A stretch of DNA of 64,000 bases from positions 4,034,001 to 4,098,000 of the forward strand of contig NZ_JAUCFJ010000002.1 of assembly GCF_030348505.1 (NCBI RefSeq), in the 5' to 3' direction. Every line of letters starts with the position of its first letter. Position 1 is the stretch's first letter. The position numbers were made by a program, and so were the translations under genes. Positions 18,881 through 27,904 of this stretch are shown in pieces. A model generated the notes under the pieces. It saw nothing but the letters and a program-made list of their open reading frames with translations. It made no database searches and had not been told where the DNA came from. The DNA is from Lysinibacillus sp. G4S2 (GTDB lineage: Bacteria > Bacillota > Bacilli > Bacillales_A > Planococcaceae).

Positions 18881-20233
18881 TTAAAGCCATTTTCTATTCG
18901 GTGGAATACTTTGAGGAAAATTAAATACATTAAATGGGTCGTATTTTGTCTTTACTTCTCTTAGCATTCTAACATTACGACCATAATATGCAGTTAGCCA
19001 ATCTTTGATAAAACGATCTGGGAAATTCACATAATCACCGGCTGTGTAAGGAGACAAAGCACGTCTTAAATTTTCCACCCACTGAATATTTTTCTCTTCT
19101 TCTTTAGGCTTTTCCCATGAAGTATTGTACTCTTGGGCAAATAAAGCATTCCTATAAAAATAGGCTGTTTGGTTTGGTGCAATTTGACTTACCGCACCTC
19201 TAAGAGATTGCTGCCAAATGGTCGTATTTTTATTTGGAGCATGCGTTAAAAATTCTTTCATTTGTACAATCGCAGCATGGGGGAATGGCCTTATTATAAA
19301 GGACCCAGACCTTTTACGAAGGGCTGGTCGGTTGCCGCTTGGTAAGTCAAAAAATTCTACAGCCTTAATATACGGTACTTCCTTTATCCATACACTCGTT
19401 GGTGAACCTGTTTTCTTTAAAGGACGGAGAAGTTTTTTTAACTCAGATGCTGAACCTATAAACTCTCCTTGAGCAACAATTTCACCCACTTCCTTTGATT
19501 TAAGCTCAATCTGTGAGGTTAAGCGTTCATCTGTAAAAGGCGCCCATTTTTGCCATGCATCAAATGCACGCTCGAAATCCTCCCATCCCCATGTGATCGA
19601 GAAAATGGACACATTAGCAATAGGATGCAATTTAAATGTAAGGGCTGTAACAATGCCAAAATTCCCTCCTCCACCACCACAACTTGCCCAAAATAAATCA
19701 CTATTTTTCTGCTTGTTAGCTTGGATTACTTCTGCTCCTTCATGACCACTTGCACTAACCATTTCAATTTCAATCAAATTGTCACAAGTTAACCCAAACG
19801 GACGCGACAGCATGCCAATACCCCCTCCAAGCGCCAAGCCAACAACCCCTACACTACTTTCGGTTCCTGCAGGGATTGTAACACCATTTTCCCATAATTC
19901 CCGATACACTTTTCCTAAATTAGCACCTGCTTTAATTTTCGCTGTCATATCTTGAAGATTAATTGTTATGTCATTCATTTCACTAACATCTATGACAAGA
20001 CCTTTATTTAATAATGAATAATTTTCATAACTATGTCTTCCACTTCTGATTCGAAATGGTTCATTATTTTCTCTCGCCCATCTTAATGCGTTTATAACGT
20101 CTTTCGTATTTCGACAAAACACAATAATACTCGGATATTTTGGATCATTTAAGTTATTATTTGTTCTTGCTTGCTCATAATCCGTATCTTCAGGGGTAAC
20201 AATTCTTCCTGTGAGCTTTACTTTCTTCAACAT
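18881..20233 (-). CDS. FAD-linked oxidase, berberine-bridge-enzyme type
   Basis: This 450-residue flavoprotein has an N-terminal FAD-binding PCMH domain. RIRSGRHSYENYSLLNKG contains the histidine expected to bind flavin, and LALGGGIGMLSRPFGLTCDN follows. GGGGGNFGIVTALTFKLHP sits at the usual domain boundary, and a C-terminal BBE segment ends YYGRNVRMLREVKTKYDPFN. B. subtilis relatives include YgaK and the coat-associated CotQ. The substrate is unknown, commonly a carbohydrate or secondary metabolite. It is divergent from the LysM/GH18 gene. No signal peptide is visible. Confidence 0.85.
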   Translation of the reverse strand: MLKKVKLTGRIVTPEDTDYEQARTNNNLNDPKYPSIIVFCRNTKDVINALRWARENNEPFRIRSGRHSYENYSLLNKGLVIDVSEMNDITINLQDMTAKIKAGANLGKVYRELWENGVTIPAGTESSVGVVGLALGGGIGMLSRPFGLTCDNLIEIEMVSASGHEGAEVIQANKQKNSDLFWASCGGGGGNFGIVTALTFKLHPIANVSIFSITWGWEDFERAFDAWQKWAPFTDERLTSQIELKSKEVGEIVAQGEFIGSASELKKLLRPLKKTGSPTSVWIKEVPYIKAVEFFDLPSGNRPALRKRSGSFIIRPFPHAAIVQMKEFLTHAPNKNTTIWQQSLRGAVSQIAPNQTAYFYRNALFAQEYNTSWEKPKEEEKNIQWVENLRRALSPYTAGDYVNFPDRFIKDWLTAYYGRNVRMLREVKTKYDPFNVFNFPQSIPPNRKWL

Positions 20234-20399
20234 ACAGCCCCTTTCTCAAATGATGCAATGCATATGTTCTATCCTATGCGTATCACTTGGAAAGAATATG
20301 AAAATTGAAATTTTTTATCAAGTGAAAATTAAAGATAAATACTCATTTTCTTTATTCATACATATGATGCTATATTGAAACCAACTAGGAGGTCTTCTA

Positions 20400-21815
20400 A
20401 TGATTATTCATGTAGTGAGCGCTGGTGAAACACTTTGGCAAATTGCAAACCACTATTCCGTACCTATCAATTCCATTATCCAATTAAATGCATTATCTCA
20501 TCCAAATCAATTAGTAATCGGACAATCACTCGTTATCCCCTCTCCTTATACAACTCATACTGTAAAAAAGGGCGACACTTTATCGTCGATTGCCCAACAA
20601 TATAGTGTATCTATTCAATCGATTATTACAGAAAATCATTTAACAAATCCAGATGTCTTAACACCTGGAACTAAGCTAGTTATTCCACCTATTACACATA
20701 TTGTGAAGCCTGGAGAGACGCTAGCGCAAATTGCCAATCAATATGGTACGACTGTTCAGGCAATTGTTTCGGAAAATGGAATTACAGACCCGAACATGAT
20801 TTATGTTGGCACAAGTTTGATCATTCCAAGAGCTAAGCCTTCCATTGAAGTAAATGCTTATACGTACCAAAAGCCTGAAGAAGCTGTTCGTTCGATTAAC
20901 GCTATCGGTCATCTCCTTACTTATTTTAGCCCCTTTGCTTATATGATTAAGGAGGATGGAACATTACAGCCTGTAGAAGATAAAGAAATGCTCGATGCGG
21001 CAATTCCCAAAAACATTACACCTATGTTAACCATTACTAATTTCTCTTCCACACAAGCAGGCTCCAACTTATCCCATGTTATTTTATCTAGCGCTGAACT
21101 ACGGGAAAAGGTCATCAACAATGCGCTGAAAGTGATGGAAGAGAAAGGCTATAAAGTATTAAATATTGATTTCGAAAACGTTCTTCCAGCAGATCGGGAT
21201 AATTACAATGCCTTTCTTCAGTTAGCTGTTGACCTTCTTCATCCAAAAGGTTACCTAGTATCAACGGCACTTGCACCAAAAACGAGCGCAACTCAGGCAG
21301 GAACATTATATGAGGCACATGATTATGAGGCACACGGTAGAATTGCAGATTTTGTAATTTTAATGACATATGAGTGGGGTTATCGACTTGGTCCTCCACA
21401 AGCTATTTCACCTATTAATGAAATGAGGAAAGTTGTGGAATATGCTTTATCAGTAATGCCTGCTCACAAAATATTTTTAGGCTTTCAAATTTACGCTCGC
21501 GATTGGCTTTTACCACATGTTAAAGGGCAAGAAGCAGAAACATTCAGCTCTCAAGAAGCCATAAACAGAGCCGTAAAATATGGAGCAACCATACAATACG
21601 ATAGGATCGCTCAATCACCTTATTTTCGTTATGTTGATGAAAAAGGTAGAAATCATGAGGTATGGTTTGAAGATGCTAGAAGTGCACAAGCTAAGTTTGA
21701 CATGACGAAGGAATATAATCTTCGAGGTATTAGCTATTGGGCGTTAGGTTTTCCTTTCCCACAAAACTGGGCACTTTTAAATAATGATTTTTCCATTAAA
21801 AAGGTTTCATTATAA
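20400..21815 (+). CDS. Triple-LysM glycoside hydrolase family 18 protein (SleL/YaaH-like)
   Basis: Three LysM modules occupy about residues 2-46, 50-94 and 97-141; each opens with a V-x-x-G-(E/D)-T-L-x-x-I-A pattern, for example VSAGETLWQIANHYSVP. A GH18 barrel fills the rest. Its catalytic strand reads KVLNIDFENVLPADRDNY, with the acid Glu in the DFE triplet. Such proteins are spore-cortex N-acetylglucosaminidases (SleL/YaaH) deposited in the coat during sporulation. It lacks a signal peptide, as these do. Upstream, CATACATA near 20357 resembles a SigE -10 element, but I could not match a good -35. The start has AGGAGGTC upstream. Confidence 0.88.
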   Translation: MIIHVVSAGETLWQIANHYSVPINSIIQLNALSHPNQLVIGQSLVIPSPYTTHTVKKGDTLSSIAQQYSVSIQSIITENHLTNPDVLTPGTKLVIPPITHIVKPGETLAQIANQYGTTVQAIVSENGITDPNMIYVGTSLIIPRAKPSIEVNAYTYQKPEEAVRSINAIGHLLTYFSPFAYMIKEDGTLQPVEDKEMLDAAIPKNITPMLTITNFSSTQAGSNLSHVILSSAELREKVINNALKVMEEKGYKVLNIDFENVLPADRDNYNAFLQLAVDLLHPKGYLVSTALAPKTSATQAGTLYEAHDYEAHGRIADFVILMTYEWGYRLGPPQAISPINEMRKVVEYALSVMPAHKIFLGFQIYARDWLLPHVKGQEAETFSSQEAINRAVKYGATIQYDRIAQSPYFRYVDEKGRNHEVWFEDARSAQAKFDMTKEYNLRGISYWALGFPFPQNWALLNNDFSIKKVSL

Positions 21816-21852
21816 ACCCCTAAAGAGTCGCCTAGCTGGAACGAAGATCAAA

Positions 21853-21910
21853 TCAACTTATATAAATGATTAACAAATGTCATCTACAACTTTTGGAGAT
21901 GAGCCAACTT
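21853..21910. repeat. Remnant of the foldback repeat family
   Basis: AATCAACTTATATAAATG, then CATCTACAACTTTTGGAGATGAGCC, corresponds to the right half of the element at 62461-62668 (ATCATTCACAACTTTTGG, TGATGAGCC there). The left half is missing. The remainder of the intergenic gap to 22058 is A/T-rich with no gene. Confidence 0.6.
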
Positions 21911-22058
21911 TTCAGTAAAATCCACGCTTTTTTGCTTAGTATACGTATTTAAGGATTAACTATTAACACAAATTTTTCATTTAATTCTTACCTTTCCATG
22001 ATAAAAAATCGATTCGAAGCCATATTAAGAAATATCAAAAGGAAAGGAGAAACTAAAC

Positions 22059-22232
22059 ATGGGAAGAGACAATAAGCAAGGGCAAAGCGCAAACAAAGGG
22101 TCATTACCTCAAACGCCAAAAAACCAAAAAATAGCACCAGACAAAGCTAGTGAAGCAGCCAATGAAGAATTTTCTCAAGAGTTTATGAACCTGATTAATT
22201 CGGTCACTAAAGAAGGCAAAACAAAAAAATAA
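22059..22232 (+). CDS. 57-residue hydrophilic protein, probably spore-associated (YfhD-like)
   Basis: The sequence opens MGRDNKQGQSANKGSLPQTP and continues KNQKIAPDKASEAANEEFSQ. The LPQTPKN, then acidic EEFSQEF arrangement recalls the small YfhD/SASP-like proteins of bacilli. A GGAAAGGAG site lies nine bases before the ATG. Its stop codon is 12 bp before the sspH-like start, so the two are probably one operon expressed late in sporulation. The assignment to YfhD rather than another small spore family is tentative. Confidence 0.6.
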   Translation: MGRDNKQGQSANKGSLPQTPKNQKIAPDKASEAANEEFSQEFMNLINSVTKEGKTKK

Positions 22233-22244
22233 GGGGGGCTTCAA

Positions 22245-22436
22245 GTGGATTTAGAACGTGCACAAGAAATTGTCGCCTCACCAAAAGAATATGAAGTAAG
22301 CTATAATGGCGTCTCTATTTGGATTGATAAGCTTCACGATGATGGTAAAACAGCAACTGTTCATTTACGTCGATCTTTAGAGGAACGATCTGAAGTGGAC
22401 ATAGGAGAATTAAAGGAAGAGTACCTCGTACATTAG
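22245..22436 (+). CDS. sspH: H-type small acid-soluble spore protein
   Basis: This 63-residue protein matches the SspH pattern, opening with MDLERAQEIVASPKEYEVSYNG and continuing VSIWIDKLHDDGKTATVHL (each shown in part). The conserved elements are RAxEIV, SYNGVxIWI and the acidic C-terminus. SspH is a minor SASP made in the forespore. The start is GTG with GGGGGG upstream. It follows the 57-residue gene closely and ends just before a strong terminator. Confidence 0.87.
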   Translation: MDLERAQEIVASPKEYEVSYNGVSIWIDKLHDDGKTATVHLRRSLEERSEVDIGELKEEYLVH

Positions 22437-22451
22437 ACTTTATCATCAAAT

Positions 22452-22492
22452 AAAAAAACTGCTTACTTCCTGTAGTGAAGTAAGCAGTTTTA
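22452..22492 (+). terminator. Terminator of the sspH operon
   Basis: AAAACTGCTTACTT (22455-22468) pairs with AAGTAAGCAGTTTT (22478-22491). A partial copy of the right arm (GCGAAGTAAGCAG) recurs near 22820, beyond repeat array C. Confidence 0.85.
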
Positions 22493-22534
22493 ATGTTGTT
22501 GAAAAATATCATGTCAATGAAATTAAACTATTCG

Positions 22535-22561
22535 ATAAAGTATGGCACTTCGGCAAAACGA
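22535..22561. repeat. 27-nt motif shared with 49562-49588
   Basis: ATAAAGTATGGCACTTCG and the following GCAAAACGA match the copy at 49562-49588 in 25 of 27 positions. Both copies sit a short distance before a 21-nt-period array (C here, F there). Confidence 0.6.
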
Positions 22562-22589
22562 GTGTGTATATTCTGGCATGTCATTCTAA

Positions 22590-22756
22590 CTTCTATCCAT
22601 CACTTTGACGGTTCTATCCACGTCTTCGGATGCTCTATCCACGACTTTGGCTGTTCTATCCACGACTTTGACGGTTCTATCCACGTCTTCGGCTTCTCTC
22701 CGTCGCTTTGGCTGTTCTATCCACGTCTTCGGATGCTCTATCCGTCGCTTCGCCAC
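22590..22756. repeat. Array C of 21-nt-period intergenic repeats
   Basis: About eight units contain CTATCCACG-N-CTTTG or TCCGTCGCTTTGG at exactly 21-nt spacing. Most carry TATC, six bases, then TTT, the framework seen in other arrays of this window. It lies between the sspH terminator and the end of the EAL gene. The intergenic space 22437-22884 holds only this array, the terminator and the shared motif. Confidence 0.82.
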
Positions 22757-22884
22757 ATCTTTCACAAAGATTTTCTTAACCCATTTTATTCAACACTATG
22801 AAATCTCCTTACTCTCTACAGCGAAGTAAGCAGAATTCTAATGCCATTATTATTTTTACAATTCCCCCTCTGATAAGCCCAACT

Positions 22885-25047
22885 TTAAATGACGAAATCC
22901 TCCACATATTTAATCTCTGTTAATATATCACTTGCTCGATTGTGTAACTCTTTGTAGTTATTGGAAATCTGTTCGGCAGAAATTGGCTTACTAAATAAAT
23001 ATCCCTGGATATAATCGCAATCACCCTCAATCAGGAAAGCAAGCTGCTCGACTTCTTCTATTCCCTCAGCAACAACTTTCAATCGCAAATGCTTCGCCAT
23101 TGATAAAATCATAGAAACGAGCGCTTCATCATTTGGATTATGCTGAATATTCCGAACGAACGCCCGGTCAATTTTTAAGCAATCAATTGGAAAATCTTTT
23201 AAATACGAAAGCGACGAATATCCTGTTCCAAAGTCATCGACAGCAATTTGGATACCAAGTGCCTTTAATTCATGAAGCAACTGTGTCATTTGATCGATAT
23301 TCATTGTCATACTTTCCGTAATTTCTAATTGTAAATATTTTGGCTCTAATTTTGTACTTTGTAAAATTTCTTGCACCATTTGCACTAAATCCTGTTGAAA
23401 TAATTGACCGAGAGATAAATTAACAGCAACCTTTATTGGTGGCAAACCTTGCTTCTCCCATGTTTTCACTTGAGAGCATGCTGTCTCCAAAATCCATTTC
23501 CCTAATGGAATAATTAGTCCCGATTCTTCTGCAATCGGGATAAACAACTCCGGTGAAACAAATCCACGCGTTGGGTGACGCCAACGTACTAGAGCTTCCA
23601 CCGATTCAATTTTGCTAGTTTTTAAATTTACCTGAGGCTGAAAATCCAAATAAAATTCTTCATTAGCTAATGCCTTATGAAGCTCTTGCTCAATCAAAAT
23701 ACGGTCAGCTATGCCATTTGACATATATGACTTATAAAAAAGAAATCTTTGAGGTATTTGACTCGCTTCTCGCATCGCTAACTGAGCATGCATTAAAAGC
23801 TCTTCACCTGAGCAATCTTCATCATGCAGGGCAATGCCAATATTAAGATTACCGTTGAGAGAAAATAATTGTACTTGTAATGGTTTTTTCATTGCATTCT
23901 TCAGGTTAAAGCAAAATTGTAATAGTTCTTCAGTAGTTGTTACATGATTGATATAAATAACAAACTGCCCCTCACGAAGCTTTGTTGCATAATAATGAGG
24001 AGGTAATATAGCTTGTATTCTCTCAGCTACGAGCTTCATCATTTCATTGGAATAGCTAATACCTATAGACGAGCGGATGGCTGCAAGACGATCAATCTCA
24101 ATTGCAATGATTGCTTTTTGATGACTATTGGCATGTAAATCCTCTTTTAAGGTTTTTAATAATAAATGTTCATTCGGAAGCCGCGTAATATCATCATGAA
24201 AAGCTTGAAAGCGAAGCTCCTGCTGTGAATGCTCAAGGTCTTGCTTTATTTTTAATAATTGCTGATACGGTTTTTCGACCGATGTATAATATATTGCTTT
24301 AAAGAAAAAGTAGAATGCAAAAAATTGATAAATAAGTGCAGAAAAACCCCAAATAGATTCCCAATCTTTAATGAAAACAAAGAAAATATCGCTAATAATT
24401 AAATAAATTGCAGCACTATTTAGCCATATAACTCGTTTGGACAAACTTTTTATATTCTTACTTAAAATCACAATCGTTGCACCTTGTACAACAGCAGACA
24501 CCAAATGGACAATAGCCTTCACTTGATTCAGCAATTGTTCTTCAGGCAAGAAATAATTTGAAGAGAAATACACTAGTACAAAACTCAACAATACAAATAT
24601 TAAAGAACTTCCATATGTATAAATACGATAATTCATCGTTAAGCGTTTTTTGGGTTTTAAAATAATAAAGAGAAAACCGATTGATAAGCATAATCGCATT
24701 ATTATATGTAACAAAATTTCCATATCTTGTGTTTCAGCCATTGGATTTTGTTTGATCACTAAGCTCAACATTTCCAACAAGGCGATGACAAAAAATAAAT
24801 TACCTATGTATATTATTTGATTTGATAATAAGTGTGAAAAAACGAGCCAAGATTGAATAGCGATTGCCATTGTACAAACAATAATTAGTATTTGTATAAT
24901 CAAATGCAAAGAGATGTAGCTTTCTTCCCTAAAAATACCAAATACCTGATTACTTAAACTTAAAAGTGGTATAACTAGCAATAATGGCAATACTATATAC
25001 CAAATCTCTTTCTTTTCTATTTCTAATTGATTCAAACATTTCTCCAA
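22885..25047 (-). CDS. Membrane protein with degenerate GGDEF and intact EAL domain
   Basis: The 720-residue protein has about eight hydrophobic helices in the first 260 residues, then a GGDEF-type domain. At the active-site position this domain reads REGQF rather than GGDEF, so it should not make cyclic di-GMP. The C-terminal EAL domain keeps VEALVRWRHP, AVNLSLGQL, EITES, DDFGTGYSSL and AEGIEE, so cyclic-di-GMP phosphodiesterase activity is likely. I chose the TTG at 25047 because GGAGGG lies six bases before it; an in-frame start 17 codons earlier lacks a comparable site. The membrane part may sense an unknown signal. Confidence 0.85.
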   Translation of the reverse strand: MEKCLNQLEIEKKEIWYIVLPLLLVIPLLSLSNQVFGIFREESYISLHLIIQILIIVCTMAIAIQSWLVFSHLLSNQIIYIGNLFFVIALLEMLSLVIKQNPMAETQDMEILLHIIMRLCLSIGFLFIILKPKKRLTMNYRIYTYGSSLIFVLLSFVLVYFSSNYFLPEEQLLNQVKAIVHLVSAVVQGATIVILSKNIKSLSKRVIWLNSAAIYLIISDIFFVFIKDWESIWGFSALIYQFFAFYFFFKAIYYTSVEKPYQQLLKIKQDLEHSQQELRFQAFHDDITRLPNEHLLLKTLKEDLHANSHQKAIIAIEIDRLAAIRSSIGISYSNEMMKLVAERIQAILPPHYYATKLREGQFVIYINHVTTTEELLQFCFNLKNAMKKPLQVQLFSLNGNLNIGIALHDEDCSGEELLMHAQLAMREASQIPQRFLFYKSYMSNGIADRILIEQELHKALANEEFYLDFQPQVNLKTSKIESVEALVRWRHPTRGFVSPELFIPIAEESGLIIPLGKWILETACSQVKTWEKQGLPPIKVAVNLSLGQLFQQDLVQMVQEILQSTKLEPKYLQLEITESMTMNIDQMTQLLHELKALGIQIAVDDFGTGYSSLSYLKDFPIDCLKIDRAFVRNIQHNPNDEALVSMILSMAKHLRLKVVAEGIEEVEQLAFLIEGDCDYIQGYLFSKPISAEQISNNYKELHNRASDILTEIKYVEDFVI

Positions 25048-25196
25048 CAAAAACCCTCCATACCAATATATATCTTTAAATCCGATAGGTAATATCACCC
25101 ATCTAAAAAAGACTCTTCCTCAAAATAATTAAAGTATGCCAATATTCGTTTTTCATTTTGATATTAGCATACTTTTGATGTTTTATCGCTCTATTC

Positions 25197-25739
25197 TTAT
25201 TCTGAAGATAACAATTCACGCAGCTTAATCATTATTCTTGTGCGTCTTTTCTTCACTGCATCCACAGATAAACCTAGTTCTTTAGCTATTTCTGAGTAAC
25301 TATAACCTTCTACATAAAAAAGTAGCAATATTTTTCTTTCTTCCTTTTTTAAATAGGACATAATACATTCTAATCGAGTAGGATTTATATCACTCATTTC
25401 ATACTCTCGAACATAATTTATCGTTTCATTATCCACGAGTGTATAATTCGTTTCAAATAACCTTTCCTTTGAAAGTTCTTTTAAAATTTCTCCTTTGACG
25501 CTTGTATAAATGTAAGAAGAAAACAGCCCTTTTGATGGGTCCGCTTTGCGCCAAGCCTCCCATACAGCTATGGACGCTATATGACGATAATATTCAAAAT
25601 CCTTATAAATTCGGCACTTTAATAAAATCGACGTGATCATTGGTTGGACTAATTCTAATACTTCATCAAATGGTAGTTCAGGTGATAGCTTTTGTTTAGT
25701 ATGCTGTGTTGTCATCCTATTTTCCCGTCGACTATGCAC
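25197..25739 (-). CDS. Sigma-70-family RNA polymerase sigma factor
   Basis: This 180-residue protein has a region 2-like segment (EYYRHIASIAVWEAWRKADP, FSSYIYTSVKGEIL) and a region 4 helix-turn-helix (LFYVEGYSYSEIAKELGLS, VDAVKKRRTRI). It resembles small sporulation- or phage-type sigma factors more than typical ECF factors. No anti-sigma gene is adjacent. The start is GTG at 25739; an ATG eight codons in (25715) is equally possible. Its regulon is unknown. The divergent neighbour is sspI. Confidence 0.8.
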   Translation of the reverse strand: MHSRRENRMTTQHTKQKLSPELPFDEVLELVQPMITSILLKCRIYKDFEYYRHIASIAVWEAWRKADPSKGLFSSYIYTSVKGEILKELSKERLFETNYTLVDNETINYVREYEMSDINPTRLECIMSYLKKEERKILLLFYVEGYSYSEIAKELGLSVDAVKKRRTRIMIKLRELLSSE

Positions 25740-25951
25740 AGTCCAATATTCCTAGGTGTCTCTATCATAATTATTATACGAAGAGGATGTCGAACAGCTC
25801 TTTTGTCGTTATGACCCGGAAGTTTTTATAAACCTTTCTTCATATTTATACATAATAACAGTATTATATTTTAAAAATCATATGTTTTTAATGTAATTCT
25901 ATACATATTTCAAAAAAGGTTGGACAAATTACTACTAAGGAGGCGAAATAG

Positions 25952-26161
25952 ATGAATTTTCAAATAAGAGATGCGATTACGACAAACGTACATGGCCAAT
26001 CAGCGGCCGAATTTAAGGATATTGTCGAGGATGCTATTAGCCGTGGTGAAGAGCATTTACTACCAGGGCTTGGTGTGTTTTTTGAAAAATGGTGGCAGCA
26101 ATCTAGTCCTGCTGAGCAGGATGCATTTACCCAAAAACTAGAAAAAGCCTTTGCTCACTAA
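25952..26161 (+). CDS. sspI: Small acid-soluble spore protein SspI
   Basis: The 69-residue protein carries the SspI pattern: MNFQIRDAITTNVHG, an acidic middle, LLPGLGVFFEKWW and a charged C-terminal helix. SspI is a minor SASP made in the forespore. AAGGAGGCG lies just before the ATG. In B. subtilis the gene sits next to ysgA and pheS; here it is about 8 kb away with an accessory cluster between. The gap upstream (25740-25951) has no other gene. Confidence 0.92.
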   Translation: MNFQIRDAITTNVHGQSAAEFKDIVEDAISRGEEHLLPGLGVFFEKWWQQSSPAEQDAFTQKLEKAFAH

Positions 26162-26239
26162 TTTTTTATAGACAGTTCATTCCATTTCCAATAAATGCAT
26201 GATAAAGTTTAATTTATCAGAAAATTAGGAGGGATTGGA

Positions 26240-27619
26240 ATGACTGTTGCTGTAGAATTAATAGTAAATCAACTAAAAAAGGTTTTATCTGAAGAACAGG
26301 TGTCAACAAACGAAACGGTGCGACAGCTACATGGAAGGGACGAATCACATCATGCAATGAGCTTACCAGATATCGTTACCTTTCCTCGTTCCACGGCCGA
26401 TGTTAGTTCCATCTTAAAAATTGCTCATGCGGAACGTGTACCCGTCGTACCTTTTGGTGTTGGCTCAAGCTTGGAAGGAAATGCAATTCCTATTGCAAAT
26501 GGCATTTCTATCGATTTCTCTGAAATGAATGCTATTTTAGAAATTCGACCAGATGACCTGCTAGTGAAAGTACAACCGGGTGTAACACGTTCTCAATTGA
26601 ATAAAGAATTAAAAAAATATGGACTTCAATTCACTGTTGATCCTGGTGCTGATGCCACACTTGGTGGAATGGCAGCGACAAATGCCAGTGGAACTACCGC
26701 AGTTCGTTATGGTGTTATGCGAGATCAAGTGCGCGATTTAGAGGTTGTACTTGCAGACGGCTCTGTTATTCATACTGGTAGCTTAGCAGCAAAATCTTCT
26801 TCTGGTTATCACTTAAATGGTCTTTTCATTGGCTCTGAGGGTACGCTAGGTTGCTTCACAGAGTTAACTTTACAAGTCTATGGTATACCCGAATTTGTAA
26901 CGGCGGGACGTGCAGTTTTTGCGACAGTTGGCGATGCTGTCAGTGCAGTAACCGCATTGTTGCAGGTGGGCATTTCAATTGGCCGTGTTGAACTGGTCGA
27001 TGAAGCCTCTATCAAACAAGCAAATATTTATAATGAAACAGCCTATGATGAAAAACCAACATTATTTTTAGAATTTCACGGAAATGAAGCGGGTATGCAC
27101 GCTGATATAAAATTTGCTAGAGAAATTTTTGAGGACTTTGGTTGTCTTTCTGTTGAATTTGAAAAAGACAATGCTGCACGGAATAAGCTCTGGGAGGCGC
27201 GCCATTCCTTGGCCTATGCATATATCCATGCCTATCCGGGGAAAAAGCTTATGTCGACTGACGTTTGTGTACCGATATCTATGCTTGCTGAGTCCGTTTT
27301 ATATGCTCGTGAACAGCTTGAACAACTTGATCTTGCAGGCGGAATTGTAGGCCATGTTGGAGACGGTAACTTCCATGCCTTGTTAATGTTAGATCCAAAT
27401 AATGCTGAGGAGCAAGCAAAAGCAGACCGCTTCAATGAGCATATTGTTCAATATGCTTTACTACGTGGCGGCACTTGTACTGGTGAACATGGTGTTGGTC
27501 TTGGGAAAATGAAATATCAGTCTACGGAGCACGGAACATCTCTATTAGTGATGAAGAGTATAAAGGCAGCACTTGACCCACATAATATTATGAATCCAGG
27601 AAAAATTTTCACTATGTAA
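26240..27619 (+). CDS. glcD: FAD-binding (S)-2-hydroxy-acid/D-lactate oxidase, GlcD-like
   Basis: This 459-residue oxidase has a PCMH-type FAD domain (VPFGVGSSLEGNAIPIANG, then DPGADATLGGMAATNASGT) and a C-terminal FAD-oxidase domain with HVGDGNFHALLMLDP and GTCTGEHGVGLGKMKY. It fits the glycolate oxidase GlcD and D-lactate dehydrogenase group; the true substrate cannot be read from sequence. The ATG follows AGGAGG. No GlcE or GlcF partner is present, so it probably acts alone. It is 78 bp downstream of sspI and ends at its own terminator. Confidence 0.87.
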   Translation: MTVAVELIVNQLKKVLSEEQVSTNETVRQLHGRDESHHAMSLPDIVTFPRSTADVSSILKIAHAERVPVVPFGVGSSLEGNAIPIANGISIDFSEMNAILEIRPDDLLVKVQPGVTRSQLNKELKKYGLQFTVDPGADATLGGMAATNASGTTAVRYGVMRDQVRDLEVVLADGSVIHTGSLAAKSSSGYHLNGLFIGSEGTLGCFTELTLQVYGIPEFVTAGRAVFATVGDAVSAVTALLQVGISIGRVELVDEASIKQANIYNETAYDEKPTLFLEFHGNEAGMHADIKFAREIFEDFGCLSVEFEKDNAARNKLWEARHSLAYAYIHAYPGKKLMSTDVCVPISMLAESVLYAREQLEQLDLAGGIVGHVGDGNFHALLMLDPNNAEEQAKADRFNEHIVQYALLRGGTCTGEHGVGLGKMKYQSTEHGTSLLVMKSIKAALDPHNIMNPGKIFTM

Positions 27620-27644
27620 ACTTATTATCACTTTTAAACATCTT

Positions 27645-27676
27645 GAACCCGTTGGAGATCAGCGGGTTCCTTTTTT
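27645..27676 (+). terminator. Terminator of glcD
   Basis: GAACCCG (27645-27651) and CGGGTTC (27663-27669) pair around an 11-nt loop and are followed by T6. Confidence 0.85.
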
Positions 27677-27704
27677 ATACGGCCTTTTAGATTACCCGCT
27701 AAAC

Positions 27705-27742
27705 AAGAAAAAAAGTAACCTAGCGTCTCCCAGGTTACTTTA
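27705..27742 (-). terminator. Terminator downstream of argF
   Basis: On the minus strand AAGTAACCT and AGGTTACTT pair around a GGGAGACGC-like loop and a T-run follows. It lies about 160 nt past the argF stop codon, so a structured 3' segment would be included in the argF transcript. Confidence 0.8.
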
Positions 27743-27744
27743 CT

Positions 27745-27900
27745 ATGTAGCGATGTGGTCATCCACCTTGACAACGTACACCGCGCGTGGCTTACATCCC
27801 TCTGTCTGCACACCACTGTTATGTTATTCACATTGACACCCCCTGTTGCCGATGTGAACTCTGTATATCTAGTACTTCTCAACCCGAGAAGTATATGTCA
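27745..27900 (-). other. GC-richer structured segment, possible 3' UTR RNA of argF
   Basis: Read on the minus strand, this stretch shows CTTCTC-GGGTT-GAGAAG, then TTCACAT paired with ATGTGAA across about 18 nt, and GTGG-ATGA-CCAC near the terminator. It is clearly richer in G and C than the flanks. An open frame across it has no start signal and resembles nothing. I do not recognise an RNA family. Confidence 0.4.
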
Positions 27901-27904
27901 CAAA

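Noticed and set aside
22493..22829. Two overlapping frames through array C
   Set aside because: They translate the 21-nt repeat in different frames and follow a terminator without a promoter or start signal.
27634..27882. 82-codon minus-strand frame downstream of argF
   Set aside because: It spans two terminators, lacks a ribosome-binding site and has an implausible composition. The structured-RNA reading is better supported.
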